DNA from: Ctenosaura bakeri
Taxonomy: Eukaryota; Chordata; Lepidosauria; Squamata; Iguanidae
Direction of reading: 5' to 3'
Assembly: GCA_948474755.1 (NCBI GenBank)
Contig: CAOLHI010000739.1
Location: 186,001-250,000, forward strand
Length of the DNA stretch: 64,000 nucleotides
Position numbers and translations under genes: made by a program. Positions 33,986 through 43,140 of the stretch are shown here, one piece after another. Each line of letters begins with the position of its first letter. Position 1 is the stretch's first letter. Under the pieces are notes generated by a model, which was given only the letters and a program-made list of their open reading frames with translations, searched no databases and was not told where the DNA came from.

Positions 33986-36817
33986 ACATTAGAATAAAAT
34001 TCCTAAAATTAAATACTGAACTGGCAGAAATACATTCCAGCAGGTACAGGATAAAGAAATATTTAGACAGGTATAAAGACACAAACAATGAAGAGTGAAA
34101 AATAGGTAAATATTAAATTAAAATGTTAAAGCTATAATTATCTCAGATTTGAATACTTTTCATAAAACTGGGTTGCAAACCGGTTTATCTGAAATAACCG
34201 TTATCAGAAGTTGAATTTATGAACAGTCCAAACATCCTGATTGCAGATTAATATAATACATGTTGATTAAAGTATCCAGTGCTGTCCCAGGTCCAGGAAA
34301 AATAAAGCAAGCCAGACCAAGGCAGTTGAGCAGGGCAGGGAGGTACTGATGCTGGTATACATGTCCCAATGGAAAATGATCCTCATCTCTTAAAAAAAAG
34401 TTGTCCACCCTATGTTGGAGACTACTTTAGATTCAGTACCTTTGAAATATTTCTGGATTATTAACATCAGGATGAGATGGGATGAGTCTATTTGGAAGTA
34501 GTACACATCACATCTGCCCTGCTGATGCCAATTGTTCAGCAAGTGCTGCTTTGGAGGTACCTGAGCCTCTGCAGAGATGTAAGTGGCCGTAAGCACATGG
34601 GTAAGTAGATATTGATGGTTTTTCTTATAAAATACTATTTTATTAAAATATTAGTTTAATGCCTAATATGGCCAAACAGGGCCTATAAAGTCTCCTAACA
34701 CACCTGCCTCTCCACTACACTACTTTAAAGAAACGTGATTGGGCAGATCCTAGAAGATACAGGATTGCAGACAAAAAATTTTCAAAAGAGGATACAGCAT
34801 GTGTGTTTTTACAAGGCTTGACCTAGAAAGAGGTTCTCAATGTAACAAGTAGAGTTGGTGTGTATATATCAAGCTGTTCACATTTGCTGATTATTGTAAA
34901 TTATTTTTCTTTTAAACAATGAATTCTGCTTTGTGATTTGTATACAATGTTTTTTTGGGGGGAAATACTTCTTTTTTAATTATAAAAATAATTAAAATAA
35001 ATAAAAAATAGAAAAATAAAAATACAAACAATATGGACTTCAGTGTTCTTGGGCTCCTCTCAACATATACTATACAGTATTGATGGTGCTGGGAGGACAA
35101 TGAGTGACGGAGTGATGTAGGCAAGCTATCTCCCTGTATTGTCTGCAAACAGCAAGGTTCAGTGTCATAACAACCAGTAAACAGCAACACTGATTTCCAG
35201 TCTCACGAGGAATTGCCTAAGCATGCTTCAGCATCTCTAAGTGCAGCTAACTCTCCCAGTACCCAGGAAAATGTGTATGAAGAATTGTAACTCCAGTCTT
35301 GTTAAATACTGTTTATGTTTGTATCATATGATGAGTAAAACATTTTGTATATTGTGTTGTTGATGATGAGAAGCTGAGCCTTGTTTTGAGATACAGATAT
35401 GCAGCTGTAAGCTGATGTGAACAGAACTGAAATTTCTAAATTTGTGAGAAAGATTGCAGAATATTTTTCTGTAGGATACCAATCTAAAGAATGTAAAATT
35501 TGGAGAGTTGTAGCTGTGCTTGGGATCAAAGGGATTATATTTAAATCATTTTGGTAATCTTTACGTTAAAAATGCAGGGTTGAGAATATAACATATAAAA
35601 TGATAAAATTACTTTGTGAGACAACAGCTGCCCAGATATATACTGCTTGCAAAAGTAAGTGCTGAAATATTTATATTATTCCACAGAGTGGGGTAGATTT
35701 CTATCTCCAACTGCTTTCCTAGAACACTAATTGCTTACAGTTCTCAGTTATACCATTATAAAATTGCCCTTAGGATAGAAAAGGAGAAAAACGACGCTGA
35801 AGATCAGAATAGTTTCTGTGGTGTTCTGATTGCAAATTATAAATTATGTTTGTCTCCTTTGAATAATAGACTTCCATAACAGAACAAGAGATAAGGTTCT
35901 CTTTCTATCCCTTGAGATTAAGTACCAGTGTCTTTAGGTATGAGAATTAAAAGAAAGCAACAAAACATTCAACAACACAAAACAAACATTCAACAACAAA
36001 GTAAAAACAGAAACACTGACCCACCTCCAACTAGTGGTGCATACTGGTAGCTATTTTATTATTATTGTGAATTATTACAATAAGTTAAGGGCCATCAGCA
36101 ATCATGACATGGATTTGCCACTCTCTAAAAACAGGAGACTATTTAGCTCTGAAACACTATTCCTAAACATCAGAAATCTAATATTATTAACTAATTTATA
36201 CCTGAGGTTTTTCTAGCAGAATGGTAGAAGGCATTCTAGTATGGGTTAACTCTTCCTGCTTATCAGGAGCCAGGGATCTAACTGTACAAATCAGTCCTTA
36301 TGTAATTCTTTTCAAAATAAAAGTAATTGCACTTTACTCAAAGCCTTGGACTCCTGACATTCTAACCACATGTGACAAAGGGTGCTTCTATCTCTGCATC
36401 TCCTTCTAAAGGCAGGTGGTATTTCTTTGATGAATCTGGATAGTTGAGCAACACAACAGGGGCAGATGTGGATTACTTTGAGTACATTATCTTATGTCAG
36501 TTCCAACACTGATTTAAAGGTGTTAAAGAGTTCCAGATTTTACTCCATTTGTCTGGAATATTATTATTAAAATCTATTTGCCTTTCAGTTTTGGACCTTT
36601 AAGCATGACCATATTTCCCCTCCCCCCAAACCAGTGATATAAAGATTTTTCCTTTGGTCTGATTAGTTTGCGCAATTAAAAAAAGGTTTATGATTTGTAA
36701 CAGGCCAACCTGTTTACAGTATAGTATCTTTGCAGAAAAAGTGATTTCCAGCTTTTGTAGCCAATTACTTTTAATAGTTGGTAATTTGTTTTCTAACATC
36801 TTTTTGTATTCTAATAT
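33986..36817. other. CACNB2 intron 2, no feature
   Basis: AT-rich intron with A/T runs near 34970-35030 and an AACA-rich patch near 35955-36005. Nothing else recognised. Confidence 0.45.
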
Positions 36818-37012
36818 CCAGCATGGTCTAGTGGTTTGAGTGTTGGACTAAAACCTTGGAGATTAGGGTTCAGTTCCCCACTCAGACATGGAAACGTACT
36901 GGGTGACCTTGGATGCATCACATACTTTCAGCTCCAGAAAACCACATGCTAGGTTCACCTGAGGGTCGCCATAAGTCAGAAATGTCTTCAAGGTACACCA
37001 CCACCACCACAA
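36818..37012 (+). mobile_element. Sauria-type SINE next to the gypsy insertion
   Basis: CCAGCATGGTCTAGTGG head, GGGTTCAGTTCCCC B-box, CTGGGTGACCTTGGATGCAT body, AGAAATGTCTTCAAGGTACA tail, ending in (CCA)n. The gypsy element begins about 60 bp further on. Confidence 0.85.
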
Positions 37013-37071
37013 ATTTGTTTTCTAATTGTTTCAGAGTAATTGGCAGACCTTTAAGAAAAAGTTCAACTGTA

Positions 37072-37076
37072 CTTGG
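37072..37076. repeat. Gypsy target-site duplication, left (CTTGG)
   Basis: CTTGG directly precedes the left LTR. The same five bases follow the right LTR at 42259-42263. Confidence 0.9.
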
Positions 37077-37961
37077 TGTGATACTGGAGATTCCACATCC
37101 CACCATACGCCACCATGTGTGAGGCTGGAAAATGACACCATGCGCTGCTGGGATGTATATTCCAGCCTTTATGATTTTTAGCTGTTAATTCATCTTCGCC
37201 GCCACCACCCGCTGAATTATGAATTATCTGGACCCTTGGACAGTACAGCGGGACCCTGTCCAGCCACGTACATCCCTAAGCTTAAGGATCTTCCTTGTCC
37301 CCCCCAGTCTACCCAGCTTGGCGTGGGAAGGAGAGAAACAGGGCCTTTTACAGAAAGTATTTATTAAAGATAGGTAAATAAACAAGGCAAATTAACACAC
37401 ATGGGAAGCTCCCTCTTCCCAGACACGCTTAGTTACAGAAAGAACAGATATGAAAGCACAGATACATTCTTTAGATCAGCCAGCCTCCAAAATAACAGAA
37501 AAGTCCCTAACGCGACTAGATAACTTTAGTCTAGTACTCACAGATGGTTCTCAGGCTTAGATGTTCTAAAAGGAAGGGCCAGGAGGCGAGGCCTATGGCC
37601 TCCAGCCTGCTACTGGCACAGAACCCCCCTCCAGGAGGCTCCTTGGTTGTTATCCCTTTGTTATCTCTCTGTTGTCTCTCGGCCACATGGCCTCCAAGAA
37701 GTTTTTATAACTTCTCCTTGGAAGCATCTGGAAGCATCTTGAAGATGCTCACTTCTTTCCTTTTTGATTGGTCAGTTCTCACCCTATGACCTGTGATGCT
37801 GACCCACATGACCTATGATGCTGACCACATGACTTATGATGCTGACCCACATGACCTATGATGTAATCTAATCCCCAACACCTTATTAACCCTTGGTTTA
37901 CCTGAAGAGGGTAATGTCCCCCTTTAGCTAAATCAAGATAATGGGAAGCCCCATTATCACA
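37077..37961 (-). repeat. 3' LTR of the gypsy element
   Basis: 885 bp, starting TGTGATA and ending TATCACA (perfect 7-bp inverted ends). Read on the minus strand: a U3 region with repeated AGGTCA half-sites (plus coordinates 37787-37857), a TATAAAA box at 37709-37703, and an AATAAA signal at 37365-37360. The 81-codon plus-strand frame inside is present in both LTRs and has no domain. Confidence 0.95.
37787..37857 (-). promoter_or_regulatory. Nuclear-receptor half-site array in the LTR U3 (left copy)
   Basis: On the minus strand, AGGTCATGTGGGTCA occurs at 37857-37843 and 37814-37800. Each is two AGGTCA-type half-sites as a direct repeat with 3-bp spacing (DR3). A weaker version lies between them (37835-37821), with another AGGTCA at 37792-37787. 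The period is about 21-22 bp. DR3 is the textbook arrangement for VDR/RXR-type receptors; binding is inferred. The right LTR has the same array at 42084-42154. Confidence 0.55.
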
Positions 37962-37973
37962 CGCCCCCCAAAT
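37962..37973 (-). other. Polypurine tract of the gypsy element
   Basis: The minus strand reads TTTGGGGGGCG directly before the 3' LTR, the expected position for plus-strand priming. Confidence 0.7.
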
Positions 37974-38126
37974 CTCAGACGGTCTGGAAACAGCTGACGG
38001 CTGGAGCCACACCGGCTGGGATTTCATCCTGGGACCTAAGGAAGGAAAAGTCAGAGAATATATGCAAACACACAACAGTACAGGTTAACCATATTATCAA
38101 TAACAGACATGTAAAGCTCATCCCTC

Positions 38127-40466
38127 TTAACCTCCCTCCAGTTCTCTGCGTGACAAGGAGTCCGCAACCACATTGGAACTTCCAGCCACATGTTGAATGT
38201 CGAAGTCAAAGTCTTGTAGGGCCAGACTCCACCGGAGTAGCTTCTTGTTAGCCCCCCGGACTGTATGGAGCCATCTGAGGGCAGCATGATCAGTCTGGAG
38301 AATGAAGCGACGTCCCCAGACATATGGTCTCAGCTTCTCTAGCGCATACACAATGGCATAGCATTCCTTCTCTGGAATGGACCAATTGGACTCCCTTGCA
38401 GACAGCTTCTTACTGAGGAACAGAATGGGATGCAAGATGCCATCCGGACCCTCTTGTAGTAAGACTGCTCCAATGCCTCTGTCAGAAGCATCTGTAGCCA
38501 CTATGAACGGCTTGTCAAAATCTGGTGCCATGAGCACAGGATCTGCCATCAAAGCCTGCTTCAAGGCTGCAAAGGCTTTTTGACACTCTGCTGTCCATTT
38601 CACTATCTCAAGCTTCTTGGAACCTGTCAGATCTGTTAGAGGTGCAGCTACTTGGCTGTAGTTGGGCACAAATCTCCGGTAGTACCCAGCTAGGCCAAGG
38701 AACGACTGTACCTGCTTCCTGGAACAAGGAACGGGCCAGCTATTAATAGCTTCCACTTTAGCAAAGTCCCCGCACCCTCTTAGCAAACAGTCCACAAAGG
38801 TGAACACATACCGCTTTCCCCTAGCAGTCTTCCTAAGGAAAGGTCCCATGATGTCCACAGCCACTCTCTGGAATGGGACATCAATGATAGGAAGTGTTTG
38901 GAGAGGGGCCTTGGCTTGATCCTGGGATTTCCCTACTCTCTGGCAAACCTCACAGGATCGGACATAATCAGTAACATCCTTGCTCATCCCCTCCCAGTAG
39001 AAGGACTTTCCCAATCTGTCCTTCGTTCTGTTCACCCCAGCATGTCCACTAGGATGATCATGAGCCAGACTCAAGAGTTTGGCTCTATACTTAGAAGGTA
39101 CCAGCAACTGTCTCTGAGCGCATACGCCCCCCTTGCTACCTCTTGGGCCAGACTCACGATACAATAGGCCTTCAACGATTACAAATCTGGGCCCCTTCAT
39201 CGTTGGAGAAGACTTCGCCTCTTCCTTTGCTCTGGTCCAGGCAGCTTGAAGGCTCTCATCTGCTTCCTGGTTTTCCTGGAACTGCTGTCGCTGAACAGGA
39301 ACCAGCTGTTCCACCTGGAGTGGCAGACTTGCCTCAGATTCTCGTTGCACTGCAGCTTCTCCAGGTTCTGTTCCTTTGGCTGGAGTGTCCTCTGGAGTCT
39401 CAGCTGCTGTTGAATCCCTTGCTGGCTCTCGAGTCAGCGTTGTTGGATTCTCCTCCTCTGCACCAACCTTTTGCATCTCAGGCAAGTTGTCCAGCACCTG
39501 ACTCTGCTTGGTGCCCACTTGAGACACTCCCGCCCCCCTGGGCAGCGCTGAGTCAGGTGTGACAGGGACCAGCATGAGACCAGGCTGACTACCCTCTTGG
39601 CATGGAGAAGCTCTTCCTGGACTTCCGCCAGCAGCTGCTCTGACATCCGAGGTATCAGCATGGATGGTCTCGATCTCTGGGCCTATGATGCTATGTTGAG
39701 AGTCTGCCCCAGGTTCCTCCACCTCTTCCGGCAGGACTCCTTCTGGTGTAGCAGGAGACAGTGATTGCAGTCCAAGTTCAGGTTGGTCCTCAGGTTGCAG
39801 TGAAGACTCCCTGGCGGCTGACGCAACCACTAACTGGGCCAACTTAGGCTTCTGCTTACAGTTGGCTTTAATATGTCCAAGCTCTCCACAGAGAAAGCAT
39901 TTAGGGGTAGCCTTTTTCCCTGGCTGGCCCTGCATGCTGGCCACAGGCTGCTGGCTGTAGCGGGGCTGTGACTTCGTGGTAGGGCTGTTCATCTGAGGCT
40001 TCGTGTCATTTAGTGATGACCTTGGGGTAGAAGTGTTGTGCTTCTGTACAGGTCGTCGAGAGATATCTTGATGTGGCTGTTGGTATTCCTGCTTGTCTGT
40101 AGAAGGCATTACCACAGTAGGCTGGAATAACTCCTCACCTCTGGAGGCAACAAACCGATCTGCTGCCCTGGCAGCCTCTTCTAGGCGTATCATTTCCATT
40201 GTTTTAGCCAGGAACCCTGAAATCTGTTCAGGTGTTAACTTGTCCTGCATCAGGCTTACTGCTTCCCAGAAAGCAGCAGGGGGACCCAAGGCTGTTGCTG
40301 GCACAGCAGCCCCTTGCAGTGCCAGATTACTACCACTAGGGGTAGCTGGTTGAGCAGATGAGCTAACTTCTGTAGCATCCTGCTGTGTGGCATTGTTGCC
40401 AGTAGGGGTCGCTGCAACTTCAGGATCCATACTGTATATTAACAGCCTGCCAGACCTGAGTTTCAT
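38127..40466 (-). CDS. Chimeric gag-like / partial integrase / RNase H ORF of the gypsy element
   Basis: An uninterrupted 779-codon frame. Residues 1-180 are a Pro/Gln/Ser-rich gag-like region too short to hold a normal capsid. A CCHC zinc knuckle follows (C190, C193, H198, C203), then an acidic linker (about 210-410). Residues 425-560 are the start of a gypsy integrase: an H2C2 zinc finger (H471, H475, C505, C508) and the first catalytic Asp in VAVDIMGPF (D538). The integrase stops near 560-567 and the frame passes directly into an RT C-terminal segment (KVEAINSWPVP, FLGLAGYYRRFVPNYS, 570-604). Next comes an RNase H domain with all four catalytic positions (D659, E701, D726, D769). Protease, the RT palm with YxDD, and the second and third integrase catalytic residues are absent. 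The order is not that of Ty3/gypsy, where integrase comes last, and the residues are gypsy-like rather than copia-like. It is probably a template-switch product. Whether the protein is made or useful is unknown. Confidence 0.9.
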   Translation of the reverse strand: MKLRSGRLLIYSMDPEVAATPTGNNATQQDATEVSSSAQPATPSGSNLALQGAAVPATALGPPAAFWEAVSLMQDKLTPEQISGFLAKTMEMIRLEEAARAADRFVASRGEELFQPTVVMPSTDKQEYQQPHQDISRRPVQKHNTSTPRSSLNDTKPQMNSPTTKSQPRYSQQPVASMQGQPGKKATPKCFLCGELGHIKANCKQKPKLAQLVVASAARESSLQPEDQPELGLQSLSPATPEGVLPEEVEEPGADSQHSIIGPEIETIHADTSDVRAAAGGSPGRASPCQEGSQPGLMLVPVTPDSALPRGAGVSQVGTKQSQVLDNLPEMQKVGAEEENPTTLTREPARDSTAAETPEDTPAKGTEPGEAAVQRESEASLPLQVEQLVPVQRQQFQENQEADESLQAAWTRAKEEAKSSPTMKGPRFVIVEGLLYRESGPRGSKGGVCAQRQLLVPSKYRAKLLSLAHDHPSGHAGVNRTKDRLGKSFYWEGMSKDVTDYVRSCEVCQRVGKSQDQAKAPLQTLPIIDVPFQRVAVDIMGPFLRKTARGKRYVFTFVDCLLRGCGDFAKVEAINSWPVPCSRKQVQSFLGLAGYYRRFVPNYSQVAAPLTDLTGSKKLEIVKWTAECQKAFAALKQALMADPVLMAPDFDKPFIVATDASDRGIGAVLLQEGPDGILHPILFLSKKLSARESNWSIPEKECYAIVYALEKLRPYVWGRRFILQTDHAALRWLHTVRGANKKLLRWSLALQDFDFDIQHVAGSSNVVADSLSRRELEGG

Positions 40467-41355
40467 ACACTAACTACCTCTGTGCACGCGAAAACTTAAA
40501 AACAAACAAACGTCTGATTGGCTGATCCAAAGAATATACAGTGCCAGAATCCCAAAAGCAAAGAAAAGTGGAGAAATCCCAAGCCTTTCTCCTCAGCCCC
40601 CTTTCGTCACACCCCCTCCTCCTTCTGAAGGAACAGAGAGAGAACAAGAAAACCTCTGCCTCAGTGATTCAATTTAGGTACTTAGCAAATTCCTGCTACA
40701 AGCACCTTCCTTTTGATATGTAGATTTACTAGCTGGGCAGAGAAGCAGACTGAAAATGCCGGCTGCTGACTCAGAACACAATGAGTTTAGCAGCTTTAAC
40801 AATCCATCTCTCACTACCAAAGTAGAAAGAAGGAAATCCAAAGGAAAAATCACTCCTTTCCCAAACAGAGGCTTTGCATGACAGAGCAGGCAGCTCTTCA
40901 CTGAAAGCCCAAAAATCACCCTTTCCCCAAGACTGACTCTGGTAGGCCACTCCGCCCCCCAACCTCCCACTCTCCCTCCCTTTCCAGCCACCAGGAAGGA
41001 GGGAAAGGGGGGAAAAAAAATTCAAAAGCCTGTTTAAGCAACAAAGCCAAACCAAGCCCCCTCACTTCCTACCCCCCTCCCTTTCCACTGCAAGGAGGGA
41101 GGGAAGGGGAAAAAAAGGAAAAAAAAAAACCTCTCAAAGCCTTTTTAAACAAACAAAGGCAAGGAAGCCCTCTCTCGCCCACTCCCCCCCTCTCCTGATC
41201 TAATTCCTTCGCAGGAGACACAGAGGATACTGGAGAGAGACTGAAAACCCCCTAATTTCTGCAATTTAAACCCCCAACTCTCCAATTCGATACCGCTGCC
41301 ACCATGTGGCTGGGATGTAAAATTCCAGTCTGTGAAACTGGAATGTACATTCCCG

Positions 41356-41373
41356 ATCCCACCGCTGCCACCA
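41356..41373 (-). other. Primer-binding site, tRNA-Leu type
   Basis: The plus strand reads ATCCCACCGCTGCCACCA directly against the LTR. This equals the 3' end of vertebrate tRNA-Leu(AAG/TAG), ...ATCCCACCGCTGCCA plus CCA, as I remember it. On the element strand this is an 18-nt perfect complement starting TGG, with no spacer after the 5' LTR. Confidence 0.85.
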
Positions 41374-42258
41374 TGTGATACTGGAGATTCCACATCCCAC
41401 CATACGCCACCATGTGTGAGGCTGGAAAATGACACCATGCGCTGCTGGGATGTATATTCCAGCCTTTATGATTTTTAGCTGTTAATTCATCTTCGCCGCC
41501 ACCACCCGCTGAATTATGAATTATCTGGACCCTTGGACAGTACAGCGGGACCCTGTCCAGCCACGTACATCCCTAAGCTTAAGGATCTTCCTTGTCCCCC
41601 CCAGTCTACCCAGCTTGGCGTGGGAAGGAGAGAAACAGGGCCTTTTACAGAAAGTATTTATTAAAGATAGGTAAATAAACAAGGCAAATTAACACACATG
41701 GGAAGCTCCCTCTTCCCAGACACGCTTAGTTACAGAAAGAACAGATATGAAAGCACAGATACATTCTTTAGATCAGCCAGCCTCCAAAATAACAGAAAAG
41801 TCCCTAACGCGACTAGATAACTTTAGTCTAGTACTCACAGATGGTTCTCAGGCTTAGATGTTCTAAAAGGAAGGGCCAGGAGGCGAGGCCTATGGCCTCC
41901 AGCCTGCTACTGGCACAGAACCCCCCTCCAGGAGGCTCCTTGGTTGTTATCCCTTTGTTATCTCTCTGTTGTCTCTCGGCCACATGGCCTCCAAGAAGTT
42001 TTTATAACTTCTCCTTGGAAGCATCTGGAAGCATCTTGAAGATGCTCACTTCTTTCCTTTTTGATTGGTCAGTTCTCACCCTATGACCTGTGATGCTGAC
42101 CCACATGACCTATGATGCTGACCACATGACTTATGATGCTGACCCACATGACCTATGATGTAATCTAATCCCCAACACCTTATTAACCCTTGGTTTACCT
42201 GAAGAGGGTAATGTCCCCCTTTAGCTAAATCAAGATAATGGGAAGCCCCATTATCACA
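41374..42258 (-). repeat. 5' LTR of the gypsy element
   Basis: 885 bp at a constant offset of 4297 from the other LTR, with the same TGTGATA...TATCACA ends. I saw no substitution or indel on reading both. On the minus strand it should drive the element: TATAAAA at 42006-42000 and AATAAA at 41662-41657. Confidence 0.95.
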
Positions 42259-42263
42259 CTTGG
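42259..42263. repeat. Gypsy target-site duplication, right (CTTGG)
   Basis: Exact copy of 37072-37076; it defines the outer boundary of the element. Confidence 0.9.
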
Positions 42264-42759
42264 GTCTTCCTATTTGTTGCCAATTACAAACTGTTTATTT
42301 TTAGTGGTATGGTAAAAGTCTGGGTGCTTATCATGCCTCCCCACCCCCCAGATTTTCATCATATGGAAAGCAAGATTTAACTTTCCAGCAAGGAAAAGAG
42401 ATCCAACAGGCAGTCAAACAGCTGTTGACCAGCAGATCAGCTCAGAGTCTGTCTTTTCTGGAGTAGGTCATCAATCAGAGCAGCCAGGAGCAGTGGAGGT
42501 AGAAATGGTTAACTCACGTTTCCTCCTTAGTTGTAGCATAAGGCTGTAGACAAGTTTTGCCTTGAGAAAAGCTCAATTTATTTTATTTATTTATTTACAA
42601 TAAATATTTAGAAAAGTTTAAAAGGTTAAAAGTATATTAAATAGTTTTTCAATTTAAAATCAGACAATTTAAAACCAATTAAAACAATACTGAATAATAT
42701 AACAGTAAAAATGTGCAGCCTATAGAAAATAAGTTTGGCCTGAGGGCTTTAATAAAAAG
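42264..42759. other. CACNB2 intron 2, no gene seen
   Basis: Unique-looking, becoming very AT-rich after 42570 with (ATTT)n units near 42574-42596. Confidence 0.5.
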
Positions 42760-43140
42760 CCACGTTTTAATTTGGTGCTAAAATGATTCAAAAGTTGGTG
42801 CCAGTCAGGCTTCCAGAGGGAGGGAATTCCACAACCAGAGTGACACCACAGAAAAGACCATTTTCCCCACTGATGAGACATGGAAGAGGGACTCTCCAAT
42901 AGATCTCAGTTGTCGGGTAGGCATTTATATAGGGAGGCACTCCCTCAAGTATTGAGGTCCCAAGCTTTAAATATTATTGACTTCAGAATGGGAATGAATT
43001 TGCAGAACAGGTGTTATGTGATACTTAAATAGAATTCCAGTGAACAGTCTAGCTGTTGCATTTTGTAATAACTGCAGTTTCAGAGTTGTCTTCAAGGGCA
43101 ACCCCACATAGGCATTGCACTATTCTGATCAGGAAGTTTC
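42760..43140 (-). mobile_element. CR1/L2 LINE fragment
   Basis: CTTCCAGAGGGAGGGAATTCC, ACCACAGAAAAGACC and AACTGCAGTTTCAGAGTTGT follow the reverse-strand pattern of the reptile LINE that is also at 53735-55640. Confidence 0.65.

Larger units (their letters stand above)
37077..42258 (-). mobile_element. Complete Ty3/gypsy LTR retrotransposon, non-autonomous, recent
   Basis: This is a 5182-bp insertion: two 885-bp LTRs, a 3412-bp interior, a tRNA-Leu primer site, a polypurine tract and a perfect CTTGG target duplication. The single long ORF is on the minus strand, so 41374-42258 is the 5' LTR. The interior is shorter than an autonomous gypsy element. It lacks recognisable protease and RT palm, and its domains are out of order (see the ORF entry). 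The LTRs show no difference that I could find by eye, so the insertion is young and may be polymorphic. Mobilisation must have relied on proteins from a full-length relative. There is no env-like frame. It sits in an intron antisense to CACNB2 and brings its own polyadenylation signal on the opposite strand. Confidence 0.93.

Noticed and set aside
37544..37789. 81-codon frame present identically at 41841-42086
   Set aside because: Duplicated only because it lies in both LTRs; opposite to the element's coding strand and without a domain.
38127..40466. Copia-type element, because integrase precedes RNase H
   Set aside because: The integrase finger, RT connection and RNase H residues are all gypsy-like, and RT and integrase are both truncated at the joint, so this is a rearranged gypsy element.
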